Source: an uncultured Enterococcus sp. (GTDB taxonomy: Bacteria > Bacillota > Bacilli > Lactobacillales > Enterococcaceae). From it: a DNA stretch of 30,932 nucleotides. Location: positions 1 through 30,932 of the forward strand of contig CAMJVA010000004.1 in NCBI GenBank assembly GCA_946409145.1, given 5' to 3'. Shown here piece by piece: positions 1 to 7,548 of the stretch. The notes under the pieces were generated by a model. It had not been told where the DNA came from, did no database searches, and was given only the letters and a program-made list of their open reading frames with translations. The translations under genes were made by a program, and so were the position numbers. Positions within the stretch are counted from its first letter, which is position 1. Every line of letters starts with the position of its first letter.

Positions 1-63
1 ACTTATCTTTCTATTGTAGCAAATTTTTGGAAAATTCCCTAAAAGAAGACTGTCAAAGATATA

Positions 64-97
64 TTAAAAAAATTCCCGCTATTGGGGAACTTTTTTA
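64..97. terminator. Bidirectional rho-independent terminator
   Basis: A-rich and T-rich tracts flank an inverted repeat pairing AATTCCCG with CGGGGAACTT-like sequence (an imperfect GTTCCC/GGGAAT stem with a short AATAG loop). It lies directly at the stop codon of the minus-strand anti-sigma-like gene and has a T-run on either strand. The 60 bases to its left hold nothing I can recognise. Confidence 0.7.
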
Positions 98-775
98 ATT
101 TTCAAATTCTAGTAGCAAAACCAGAACCCAAGGATTATCTTTATACGATTCTTCTAGATTAGAAGTATCGCCATAAACGGCCCCTTCTGCTGATAGGGTT
201 AAAATGTCGATTTTTTGCTTATTTTTTGAAATACGAGACCTTTCACTAGCATCCCCAAAAGAATAGGCAGAAATTGGATTGTCTTCACTTAAGCCGTAAT
301 CCTTTAAATTCAAGGATTTTCTCGTGCCGGCCCCATTAATGTTCATACTAAAATCAACCCACTGTGTTTGTTCTTCCTCCTCTCTCACACCAATGGTTAA
401 ATATCCAGAAAAGTCTTCAACCTCTCCTTCTTTAAATTGAGGAGATAAAATTTCTTCATTAATTACTTTCCCATAAGAATAACTGGCCGCTGTTAAGGTG
501 ACATTTTTCCCAGTAAAATTAAAAGCGACACTTTCTGACATAAAATAAGCTAAAGAAGCAATATCTCCAAATTCTGTTTGTTTATAAGAAATTTGATTGT
601 TCGGCAGTCCCGGAACTTTCCCCTCTTCAAAAGGGCCTAAATTATAATATTTACTTATACCAAGACCCATTCCTAAAAGAACTAGTAAAACAAGGAATAG
701 ATTTAAAAGACTACTTTTCACTTGGCGTTTTCGCCGATTTTTTTTGACAATTTCTAAAAGTTCTTGATCATTCAT
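95..775 (-). CDS. Membrane-anchored protein, probable anti-sigma partner of the ECF sigma factor
   Basis: A 226-residue protein with a basic, charged N-terminal segment (about residues 1-20, KKNRRKRQVK), one transmembrane helix at about 22-43 (LLNLFLVLLVLLGMGLGI) and a long extracytoplasmic domain with no motif I recognise. Its ATG follows the stop codon of the upstream sigma factor gene with no gap (TAGATG), so the two are probably translationally coupled. A short cytoplasmic N-terminus, single TM and external sensor domain directly behind an ECF sigma gene is the usual layout of an anti-sigma factor, and the N-terminus resembles sigma-factor-regulator N-terminal domains. It does not look like the lysozyme sensor RsiV. 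The role is inferred from context. A terminator follows at once, so the operon has two genes. Confidence 0.6.
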   Translation of the reverse strand: MNDQELLEIVKKNRRKRQVKSSLLNLFLVLLVLLGMGLGISKYYNLGPFEEGKVPGLPNNQISYKQTEFGDIASLAYFMSESVAFNFTGKNVTLTAASYSYGKVINEEILSPQFKEGEVEDFSGYLTIGVREEEEQTQWVDFSMNINGAGTRKSLNLKDYGLSEDNPISAYSFGDASERSRISKNKQKIDILTLSAEGAVYGDTSNLEESYKDNPWVLVLLLEFEN

Positions 776-1264
776 CTACTTTTCCTCTCTTTCTTTCATG
801 ATTTTCCGCAATTTTTTTCGCGTGCGATAGAGTTCTGTTTTCAAGCTTTCTTGGGGACGTTTTAGTAAAAAGCCCATGGTCTCTATGGAATAATTTTCCT
901 CATACTTCATAAAAAGCAAGGTTTGTTGAAACAAAGACAAGGTTAAAAAGCTTTCTTTAAAAATTTCTACTTGGGGATTTTCTTTTTCGCTCATTTCTTT
1001 CATTAAAGGAAGATAATCTTCCATTAAAATTTCTCTTCGGCGAGTTTCTTTTCGATAATTATCCAAATAACGATTAATTCCCACGCGAAAAAGCCAAGGT
1101 TTTAACTTATTAAAAGGAAGGTCATCTTCATATTCAATTAAAGTAAGCAAGCTTTCTTGAGCCATATCTTCAGCTGTTTCTTTTTTTGCCCCAAGACGCC
1201 TGAGATAAAAAGCCAACTCTCGACTCCATTGAAGCAAAATTTCGTCATACTCTTGAATATTCAA
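776..1264 (-). CDS. ECF-type RNA polymerase sigma factor
   Basis: A sigma-70 family protein of 162 residues. Region 2 holds the AEDMAQESLLTL helix followed by KPWLFRVGINRYLDNYRKE (core binding and -10 recognition). Region 4 near the C-terminus holds FQQTLLFMKYEENYSIETMGFLL and a basic tail, a helix-turn-helix for -35 recognition. I chose the TTG at 1264 because AAAGGAGG lies six bases upstream; the open frame continues 17 codons further to an ATG at 1315, but that extension contains the ribosome site and is not typical sigma sequence. The next gene, a membrane protein, is directly adjacent and probably holds this sigma factor inactive until a surface stress arrives. The signal and regulon cannot be told from the sequence. 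Confidence 0.85.
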   Translation of the reverse strand: MNIQEYDEILLQWSRELAFYLRRLGAKKETAEDMAQESLLTLIEYEDDLPFNKLKPWLFRVGINRYLDNYRKETRRREILMEDYLPLMKEMSEKENPQVEIFKESFLTLSLFQQTLLFMKYEENYSIETMGFLLKRPQESLKTELYRTRKKLRKIMKEREEK

Positions 1265-1313
1265 GTTACCCCTCCTTTCCTTAATTAAACGAGTGAGACT
1301 GAAAAAAGTGAAC

Positions 1314-1349
1314 AAAAAAAGACAAGATATTCTTTAAGAACATCTTGCC
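1314..1349 (-). terminator. Terminator-like hairpin in the leader of the ECF sigma gene
   Basis: Read on the minus strand, GGCAAGATGTTCTT and AAGAATATCTTGTC form a stem with a tiny loop, followed by seven T residues. It ends about 50 bases before the TTG start of the sigma gene. It may be a second terminator behind msrB or an attenuator in the sigma leader. Confidence 0.6.
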
Positions 1350-1455
1350 ATAAAAAGCCATTAAAGAAAACGGTTACTTTAACTTATTTAACCCTTAAAA
1401 AAGCTTATTCAAAAACTCTTTTCTTTTTTCTTCTATCTTAAGTGCAAAGCTAAGA

Positions 1456-1490
1456 AAAAAGCTAGCTAAAATCAAAGAGATTTTAGCTAA
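1456..1490 (-). terminator. Terminator of msrB
   Basis: On the minus strand, AGCTAAAATC pairs with GATTTTAGCT around a short loop, followed by a run of six T residues. It begins a few bases after the msrB stop codon. Confidence 0.8.
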
Positions 1491-1497
1491 CTTTTCT

Positions 1498-1926
1498 TTA
1501 TTTTTCCAACCATTCTAAAGAATAACCTGCTTTTTCCATTTCGTCTTTAGGAATAAATTTTAAAGCTGCAGAATTTATACAGTATCTTAAGCCTCCAGTT
1601 TCTGTGGGACCGTCAGGAAAAACATGACCTAAATGAGAGTCAGCATTTTTTGAGCGGACCTCGGTTCTTTTCATTCCATAAGAAAAATCATTTTTTTCCG
1701 TAATTTCTCCTACTGGTCGCGTGAAACTAGGCCAGCCACAGTGAGCATTATATTTATCCTTAGAAGAAAATAACACTTCTCCTGAAACAATATCCACATA
1801 AATTCCTTCTTCATAAAAATCATCATATTTTCCTGAAAAAGGGGCTTCGGTGGCATTTTCTTGGGTAACAGCAAAACTTTCTTGACTGAGACGTTTTTTC
1901 AAGGCTTCTTTACTTTCTTTTTCCAT
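1498..1926 (-). CDS. msrB: Peptide-methionine (R)-S-oxide reductase MsrB
   Basis: This 142-residue protein reduces methionine-R-sulfoxide in oxidised proteins in the cytoplasm, using thioredoxin. The family motifs are clear: HCGWPSF, DSHLGHVFPDGP and, near the C-terminus, RYCINSAALKF, which contains the catalytic cysteine. The paired CxxC zinc cysteines of some MsrB proteins are not evident. I chose the ATG at 1926 because GGAGGG lies seven bases upstream; the open frame extends ten codons further but that stretch overlaps the ribosome site. The gene follows maf, but a strong hairpin separates them, and that hairpin contains the msrB ribosome site. A repair enzyme for oxidised protein fits an organism whose pyruvate oxidase, also in this window, should make hydrogen peroxide. 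Confidence 0.93.
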   Translation of the reverse strand: MEKESKEALKKRLSQESFAVTQENATEAPFSGKYDDFYEEGIYVDIVSGEVLFSSKDKYNAHCGWPSFTRPVGEITEKNDFSYGMKRTEVRSKNADSHLGHVFPDGPTETGGLRYCINSAALKFIPKDEMEKAGYSLEWLEK

Positions 1927-1930
1927 AAAA

Positions 1931-1972
1931 AATCCCTCCTTCTTTGAGTATAACAAAGAAAGAGGGATTTCA
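1931..1972 (-). terminator. Terminator of the mutS-mutL-maf operon that overlaps the msrB ribosome site and a putative promoter
   Basis: The two arms, AAATCCCTCTTTCTTTG and CAAAGAAGGAGGGATTT on the minus strand, are complementary over 17 positions with one G-U type mismatch, and the 3' arm runs into TTTTTT. The 3' arm contains GGAGGG, the ribosome site of msrB. The loop contains TGTTATACT, an extended -10 sequence. Confidence 0.75.
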
Positions 1973-1984
1973 TTTTTTTAACGC

Positions 1985-2530
1985 TTAAAAAACGCGCAAC
2001 AGCCGGTTTAATTTGGCAATGGGAAGGCCCATGACGGTATAATAATCTCCAGCAATTTTTTCAATTAAAAGAGCCCCTTGTCCTTGAATGCCGTAACTTC
2101 CTGCTTTATCCACATATTCTTCAGTGGCTAAATATTTTAAAATATCTTCATCACTTAATGGATAAAAAGTCACATCACAGCTTTCCACTGTGGTCATTTC
2201 TTTCTTATTTTCTAACAGACACATGGCCGTATAAACTTTATGGGTTTTTCCTGAAAGACTTTTTAACATGGAAAAAGCATCCTCTTTGTCTTGAGGTTTT
2301 CCTAAAATGTTTTTATCTAAAGCCACAATTGTATCACTAGCTAAAATAAGTTCTTTAGGATAATTTTTTTGCGCGGTTTTAGCTTTTTCTTGGCTCATGC
2401 GTAAAACATAATCTTGCGGTAATTCTTCTTTTCTTTGACTTTCATCAATATTTGCCGGCACAGTTTTAAACTCTGGTACAAGGCGTTGAAGTAATTCTTT
2501 TCTTCGGGGAGATTGAGATGCTAATAACAT
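1985..2530 (-). CDS. maf: Maf-family nucleoside triphosphate pyrophosphatase
   Basis: A 181-residue protein of the Maf/YhdE family, which hydrolyses non-canonical or excess nucleoside triphosphates (typically dTTP/UTP or methylated nucleotides) to monophosphate and pyrophosphate. Visible family motifs are SQSPRRKELL at the start, LASDTIVALD, GKPQDKEDAFSML, GKTHKVYTAM and the YVDKAGSYGIQG segment followed by IAGDYYTVMGLPI. The ATG at 2530 is preceded by AAGGAG at seven bases; this ribosome site overlaps the mutL stop codon, so the two are coupled. An in-frame upstream extension to 2629 overlaps mutL and is rejected. Its place at the end of a mismatch-repair operon fits a house-cleaning role for the nucleotide pool. 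Which nucleotide it prefers cannot be read here. Confidence 0.92.
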   Translation of the reverse strand: MLLASQSPRRKELLQRLVPEFKTVPANIDESQRKEELPQDYVLRMSQEKAKTAQKNYPKELILASDTIVALDKNILGKPQDKEDAFSMLKSLSGKTHKVYTAMCLLENKKEMTTVESCDVTFYPLSDEDILKYLATEEYVDKAGSYGIQGQGALLIEKIAGDYYTVMGLPIAKLNRLLRVF

Positions 2531-2544
2531 TTTTTTACTCCTTT

Positions 2545-4605
2545 TTAGTGGGGATCTTGAATACGTTTGAACATTTTTTCCATATCCGTATTGGAAAAAT
2601 GAATTAAAACAGGGCGACCATGGGGACAATTAAATGGATTTTCACATTGAGCTAAATCTTTTAATAATTGTCTTGCTTGGGCTTCGTCTAAATAATGGTT
2701 GGCTTTAATGGATCGCTTGCAGCTCATCATAATGGCAATGGCAGCACGATATTTTTTCACTGATACATTTCCTTCCATTAGAAGCATTTCAATTAAGCCT
2801 CGGGCAGTTTTTTCTTCCTCCCCTTTTTCAAACCAAGTGGGATGAGTGCGCAGCAAAAAAGTATTTTGCCCAAAGTCTTCTAAAAATAAGCCAATTTCAT
2901 TTAATAAAGGCATTTTTTCTTTTAAAGTGAGGTAATCATTTAATGGAAATTCTAAAACAATGGGTAACAGTAATTCTTGTTGGTCTAAAGAAACTTTGCC
3001 AATTTCTTCTCTGAAATATTCATATTTAATTCTTTCTTGGGCAGCATGTTGGTCAATAATATAAAGTCCCGTTTCATTTTGGGCGAATAAAAATGTCCCG
3101 TGCATTTGTCCAAAATAATCAAGTTGTGGAAAACGTTCTGGTGGTACATTTTCTTTTTCGACAAATTGTTGTGCCTGTTGAAAACTTTTTCGATCTTGAG
3201 CATTTTCCAGGTTAAAATCCGGATGTTCCAAGTTTTCTTCCACATTTTCATAGTTATCCACAGAATTTGTGGATAACTCCTGTGAGTTATTTTCTCCTAG
3301 TGGATAGTTTTCCCCAAAGTTATCCACATTATCCACAGATTTATCCTCTTTTACGTTAAAAAATGGTTCTTCCACAAAAAAGTTACCGGTTTTATCATTA
3401 TAACGGAGCTTTTCTTTCCCTTGTGGATAACTTTCAGAGTTTTCCACTATTGGAGGACGTTTTTCCACATTTTCTTGTTGAAAAAGAGAAAAAGAATCTG
3501 TGTTATGCGTTTCTTCCGTGTTTTTTTTCGTAAAATCTAAAGGAAGACTTTCCACAGTAAAATTATTTTCTACTTTTTTCTTAAATTTAAATTGTTCTAA
3601 CGCATCAGGAATGAGTTGTTTTTCTTCTAAGCTTTCATAAATAGCCCCTTCAATTAAACCCATGAGTTCTTTTTCTTTACTTAAGCGAACTTCTTGTTTT
3701 GTAGGATGCACATTAACATCCACTAATAAAGGATCCGTTTGAATGGTTAATACGGCAATGGGAAAACGGCCCACCATAAGTTTTGAGCGATAACCTGCCC
3801 CAATGGCTTTATTTAAAGCATAATTTTTAATATAGCGCCCGTTAATAATCACGGAAATATAATTTCTAGAAGCTCGCGTCACTTCTGGTAAAGAAACAAA
3901 GCCGGCAATTTTAAAATCAAGATCTTCTTTTTTTATTTCCACCATTTTTTTGGCTGTAGAAAGACCATAAATTCCCGCAATAGCTTGTTTTAAATCACCA
4001 TTGCCGGTGGTTTTAATCATTTGATTTCCGTCGTGTACTAAGCGAAAAGCAACACTTGGATGGGAGAGAGCTAGGCGGTTCACAATATCTGTAATATTTC
4101 CCAATTCAGTTTGTAGGGTTTTAACGTATTTTAATCTGGCAGGGGTATTGAAAAATAAATCTTCCACAGTAATTTTCGTGCCTACTTTACTTGGAGCGGG
4201 ACTTTCTTCTGTTATATTTCCCCCAATAAGCTTAATCATAAAGCCTTCTCCTTCATCTTTTACAGCCGTTTCCATAGTTACTTTAGAAACAGACGCAATG
4301 GAAGGAAGAGCTTCACCACGGAATCCTAAGGTGCGAATACGAAAAAGATCATCTTTTCCGTGAATTTTACTTGTGGCGTGACGTTTAAACGCATTTTTCA
4401 CATCTTCTTTTAAAATTCCTGTACCGTTATCCACTACTTGAATTTTTTTCAGACCTGCTTCTTCAATTACAATATCAATTTGGCTACTACCAGCATCTAA
4501 GGCATTTTCTAGTAATTCTTTTACCACTGATGCGGGACGTTCCACTACTTCTCCAGCAGCAATTTGGTTAGCTAAAGTTTCCGAAAGTTCATGAATTTTC
4601 CCCAT
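2545..4605 (-). CDS. mutL: DNA mismatch repair protein MutL (endonuclease type)
   Basis: A 686-residue mismatch-repair protein that couples MutS to downstream strand removal. The N-terminal GHKL ATPase shows ELLENALDAG (metal-binding Glu/Asn), DNGTGI, ATSKI and GFRGEALPSIASV. The C-terminal domain carries the DQHA-x2-E-x4-E metal site (DQHAAQERIKYE, about residue 518) plus MSCKRSIKA and CPHGRP, so this is a nicking MutL, as expected for a bacterium without MutH. The middle linker, about residues 340-490, is low in conserved sequence and rich in Asn, Glu and VDN; its DNA holds a dense cluster of DnaA boxes (reported separately). The ATG at 4605 has GGAGGG six bases upstream and lies 18 bases after mutS. 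Confidence 0.96.
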   Translation of the reverse strand: MGKIHELSETLANQIAAGEVVERPASVVKELLENALDAGSSQIDIVIEEAGLKKIQVVDNGTGILKEDVKNAFKRHATSKIHGKDDLFRIRTLGFRGEALPSIASVSKVTMETAVKDEGEGFMIKLIGGNITEESPAPSKVGTKITVEDLFFNTPARLKYVKTLQTELGNITDIVNRLALSHPSVAFRLVHDGNQMIKTTGNGDLKQAIAGIYGLSTAKKMVEIKKEDLDFKIAGFVSLPEVTRASRNYISVIINGRYIKNYALNKAIGAGYRSKLMVGRFPIAVLTIQTDPLLVDVNVHPTKQEVRLSKEKELMGLIEGAIYESLEEKQLIPDALEQFKFKKKVENNFTVESLPLDFTKKNTEETHNTDSFSLFQQENVEKRPPIVENSESYPQGKEKLRYNDKTGNFFVEEPFFNVKEDKSVDNVDNFGENYPLGENNSQELSTNSVDNYENVEENLEHPDFNLENAQDRKSFQQAQQFVEKENVPPERFPQLDYFGQMHGTFLFAQNETGLYIIDQHAAQERIKYEYFREEIGKVSLDQQELLLPIVLEFPLNDYLTLKEKMPLLNEIGLFLEDFGQNTFLLRTHPTWFEKGEEEKTARGLIEMLLMEGNVSVKKYRAAIAIMMSCKRSIKANHYLDEAQARQLLKDLAQCENPFNCPHGRPVLIHFSNTDMEKMFKRIQDPH
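3254..3469. promoter_or_regulatory. Cluster of exact DnaA boxes inside mutL
   Basis: The consensus DnaA box TTATCCACA occurs exactly five times: plus orientation at 3254-3262, 3320-3328 and 3329-3337, and inverted (TGTGGATAA) at 3268-3276 and 3422-3430. A sixth site, TTTTCCACA at 3461-3469, fits the looser TTWTNCACA form. The third and fourth boxes touch head to tail. The boxes are read by mutL in different frames and orientations, as VDN, as LST and as YPQ, which argues that the DNA rather than the protein is under selection. A DnaA-binding locus is the natural reading; its effect (titration, DnaA reactivation or transcription control) is inference. Confidence 0.7.
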
Positions 4606-4623
4606 AAGTTTCCCTCCTTTCTT

Positions 4624-7176
4624 CTAAAGTCGTTTTTGTAAATCATAAAGTTTGTTTAAAGCTTCCATCGGGGTCATTTCTAATAAATTCAAATTTTTAA
4701 TTTCCGAAACAATTTCCTCTTCTTCAGTGACTTCTTCAAATAAAGACAGTTGATTACTTTCGGAAACCAAATTTTCATTCATCATTGGGACACTTTGATT
4801 TTCCAGACCGGCTAAAATAGCTGCTGAACGTTCTAGTAAATCAGTAGGCAGGCCGGCAATTTTGGCCACATGAATCCCGTAACTTTTATCTGCTGGTCCT
4901 GGCATAATTTTATGCAAAAAGACGACTTCGCCATTTTTTTCTACCGCACCTACATGAACATTTTGCAAATGTTTTAAGGTTTTATCTAAAACGGTCAGTT
5001 CATGATAATGAGTAGAAAATAAAGTTTTTGCTTTGATTTTTTCGTGAACATATTCAATAATTCCTTGGGCTAAAGCCATTCCGTCATAAGTAGCCGTGCC
5101 TCGACCTAATTCATCAAATAAAATGAGACTTTGACTAGTAGCATGTCTAATGGCTTGATTGGCTTCCATCATTTCCACCATGAACGTTGATTGTCCAGCG
5201 ATTAAATCATCACTGGCTCCAATTCGAGTAAAAATTCGGTCAAAAATAGGTAAGACACAACTTTTCGCCGGAACAAAACTACCCATTTGAGCCATAATTA
5301 CCGTTAAAGCCACTTGACGCATATACGTACTTTTCCCTGACATATTAGGACCAGTGATTAATTCCACAGTTACATTTTCAGCCATTTCAATGGAATTTGG
5401 CACATATTGTTGGTGTCCTAAAACTTTTTCTACCACTGGGTGCCGTCCGTCTACTAGATGAATATTTTTTCCATTAATTTCTAAAGTAGGTTTCACATAA
5501 TCATAATCTTCAGCCACTGTGGCAAAACTTAAAAGACAGTCTAGTTCTGCGACACCTTTTGCTAAAAGCTGTAAAGGAGCAATTTCTTTTTTCACTTGTT
5601 CTCTTAAAGCAATAAACAAATTGTATTCAAGATCCACTGATTTTTCTTCAGCAGATAAAATTTTATCCTCTACTTCTTTTAATTCTGGAGTGATAAAACG
5701 CTCTGCATTGGCTAAAGTTTGTTTTCGTTGGTAACGACTAGTGTCTAAGTTTAATAAATTTGTTTTCGTAATTTCAATATAGTAACCGAAAACTCGATTG
5801 AAACCTACTTTTAAATTTTTAACTCCTGTGATTTCTCGCTCTTTTTGTTCTAAAGCGGCAATCCATTGTTTTCCATGTTTCATGGCATCCCGATAATTAT
5901 CCAGTTGCTCATTGTACTGGTCTTTAATTAAATGACCTTCTGTAATTAAAAGAGGCGCATCTTCTGAGATGCCTCGTTCAATGAGCGCCACTAATTCAGG
6001 TAAAGGATTCATTTTTTTAAGGAGGGTATCAAATTCTCCTTCATTAATTCCCGTGACTAAAGAAATAATAGCAGGAATTTCTTTTAAAGAATTCTTCAAC
6101 TGTAATAAATCTCGCCCGTTCACATTACCAAAGGCCACGCGACCAGCTAAACGCTCAAGATCATAAACTTTTTTTAAGGCTTCGATTAAATCTTTTCGTT
6201 CAAAAAAGCTATTAAGTAATTTTTCGACCATGTTTTGCCGAGCAGAAATATCACTTAATTGAATTAAAGGTCGATCTAGCCATTGTTTTAAGAGTCGTCC
6301 TCCCATGGCGGTTTTTGTTTCATCTAACAGCCATAAAAGGGTTCCTTTTTTTTGTCCCGTGCGAATGGATTGGGATAATTCTAAGTTATATTTAGAAAAA
6401 TGATCTAATTGTAAAAAGTGATTAGGTTCATAGCTTTGAGCTTGTTGTAAGTGAGATAAAGACCGTTTTTGCGTTTTGCTTAAATAAGTTAACAATTTTC
6501 CTAAAACAGCTTTTTCTTCTTCACTTTCAATATGTTGCAATAAGAAATTTCTCTCCGTACTAGCTTCATTTTCCATTTCTTTTGAAAGAACCAAATTAAA
6601 ACGATCTTGTAAATGTTTCAAAATTTCTGGAGAAATATCAGTGGTCAAGACTAATTCTTTACTTTCTAATGCAGCAATTTCATTAATAATTCCTTGTTCA
6701 TCACTTAAAAGACACGTTTTCAATTCTCCAGTGGAAAGATCCACATAAGAAAAACCGTAACCAGAAGTATTTTTCCCTATAGCTGATAAATAATTATTAG
6801 CTTTTGCGTCCACGGCTTTTCCTTCCATACGCGTTCCTGGGGTCACTAGATGAGTGACTTCCCTTTTCACCATGCCCACGGCTTTTTTGGGATCTTCCAT
6901 TTGTTCGCAAATGGCCACTTTATACCCTTGATCCACTAAGGTATCAATGTAGCCAGACACTGCGTGATGAGGCACGCCACACATGGGAATTGGATCATCA
7001 GCATTTTTATTGCGACTGGTTAAAGTTAATTCTAAGAGTTGGGAAACTTTAATGGCATCATCGTAAAAAAGTTCGTAAAAATCCCCTAAACGATAAAATA
7101 AAAAAGCATCAGGATATTGTTCTTTAATGGCTAAATATTGCGCCATCATAGGAGTATTTTTAGTCTTTTGTGGCAT
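4624..7176 (-). CDS. mutS: DNA mismatch repair protein MutS
   Basis: This 850-residue protein recognises mismatches and small loops and then recruits MutL. The N-terminal mismatch-reading motif is present as GDFYELF (Phe33-Tyr-Glu35). The ATPase has Walker A GPNMSGKST at about residue 609 and Walker B LILFDELGRGTATYDG, with the FSTHYHELT segment after it; the C-terminal helical region follows. Length matches Gram-positive MutS. I chose the ATG at 7176: a GTG three codons upstream abuts the ribosome site AAAGGAA and is too close. The start overlaps the end of ricA by 17 bases, so translation is probably coupled. It sits third in the ymdB-ricA-mutS-mutL-maf operon, an order also known from Bacillus. 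Confidence 0.96.
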   Translation of the reverse strand: MPQKTKNTPMMAQYLAIKEQYPDAFLFYRLGDFYELFYDDAIKVSQLLELTLTSRNKNADDPIPMCGVPHHAVSGYIDTLVDQGYKVAICEQMEDPKKAVGMVKREVTHLVTPGTRMEGKAVDAKANNYLSAIGKNTSGYGFSYVDLSTGELKTCLLSDEQGIINEIAALESKELVLTTDISPEILKHLQDRFNLVLSKEMENEASTERNFLLQHIESEEEKAVLGKLLTYLSKTQKRSLSHLQQAQSYEPNHFLQLDHFSKYNLELSQSIRTGQKKGTLLWLLDETKTAMGGRLLKQWLDRPLIQLSDISARQNMVEKLLNSFFERKDLIEALKKVYDLERLAGRVAFGNVNGRDLLQLKNSLKEIPAIISLVTGINEGEFDTLLKKMNPLPELVALIERGISEDAPLLITEGHLIKDQYNEQLDNYRDAMKHGKQWIAALEQKEREITGVKNLKVGFNRVFGYYIEITKTNLLNLDTSRYQRKQTLANAERFITPELKEVEDKILSAEEKSVDLEYNLFIALREQVKKEIAPLQLLAKGVAELDCLLSFATVAEDYDYVKPTLEINGKNIHLVDGRHPVVEKVLGHQQYVPNSIEMAENVTVELITGPNMSGKSTYMRQVALTVIMAQMGSFVPAKSCVLPIFDRIFTRIGASDDLIAGQSTFMVEMMEANQAIRHATSQSLILFDELGRGTATYDGMALAQGIIEYVHEKIKAKTLFSTHYHELTVLDKTLKHLQNVHVGAVEKNGEVVFLHKIMPGPADKSYGIHVAKIAGLPTDLLERSAAILAGLENQSVPMMNENLVSESNQLSLFEEVTEEEEIVSEIKNLNLLEMTPMEALNKLYDLQKRL

Positions 7177-7540
7177 CCTTATCACTTCCTTTGAGAAAAA
7201 TATTCACCTTTGTTTCAATTAATTCTGTCACATATTGTAAAAGCTCATTAGCGTCATAAAGAGCCTGACGGTAAGCAACCACTAAAGGATGGGTATCTAA
7301 CTGTTCTTTTAAGCTGTCTGCTTTTTCATTAGCTAATTTGGCTGCAGTAAATTTTTCATAATGGGTAAAATTCACTGCGTCTTTTTGAGCTTTTTCTAAA
7401 TCCTCTTGTAATTTTTTTAAGCCTTCGTGATGATTCACTTTATTTTCTAGACGTTGATATTCTACGATAACAGGATCTTTTTTTAAAAGGTCCAGTAATT
7501 CATTTAATTGTTTTTGGACATTTTCATCTAACTTTTCCAT
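7160..7540 (-). CDS. ricA: YlbF/YmcA-family protein, RicA-like
   Basis: A 126-residue, mostly helical and highly charged protein of the YlbF/YmcA family. In Bacillus the member in this exact position, upstream of mutS, is YmcA/RicA, which acts with RicF and RicT as a specificity factor for RNase Y. Helical segments run through most of the chain (LNELLDLLKKDPVIVEYQRLE, then the KLQEDLEKAQKDA region and the final YDANELLQYVTELIETKVN). The protein has no cysteine, whereas the Bacillus complex binds Fe-S clusters through cysteines including some in RicA. The ATG at 7540 lies 8 bases after ymdB. The neighbours make RicA the best label, but RicF-like paralogues exist and cannot be excluded by eye. 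Confidence 0.8.
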   Translation of the reverse strand: MEKLDENVQKQLNELLDLLKKDPVIVEYQRLENKVNHHEGLKKLQEDLEKAQKDAVNFTHYEKFTAAKLANEKADSLKEQLDTHPLVVAYRQALYDANELLQYVTELIETKVNIFLKGSDKDATKD

Positions 7541-7548
7541 TGTTGCTC

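Noticed and set aside
2106..2114. An exact DnaA box in maf
   Set aside because: It is forced by the conserved YVDKAG codons of the Maf family and stands alone, so it was not counted in the cluster.
4427..4435. TTATCCACT, a one-mismatch DnaA box in mutL
   Set aside because: It encodes the invariant VVDNGTG ATPase motif, so protein constraint explains it.
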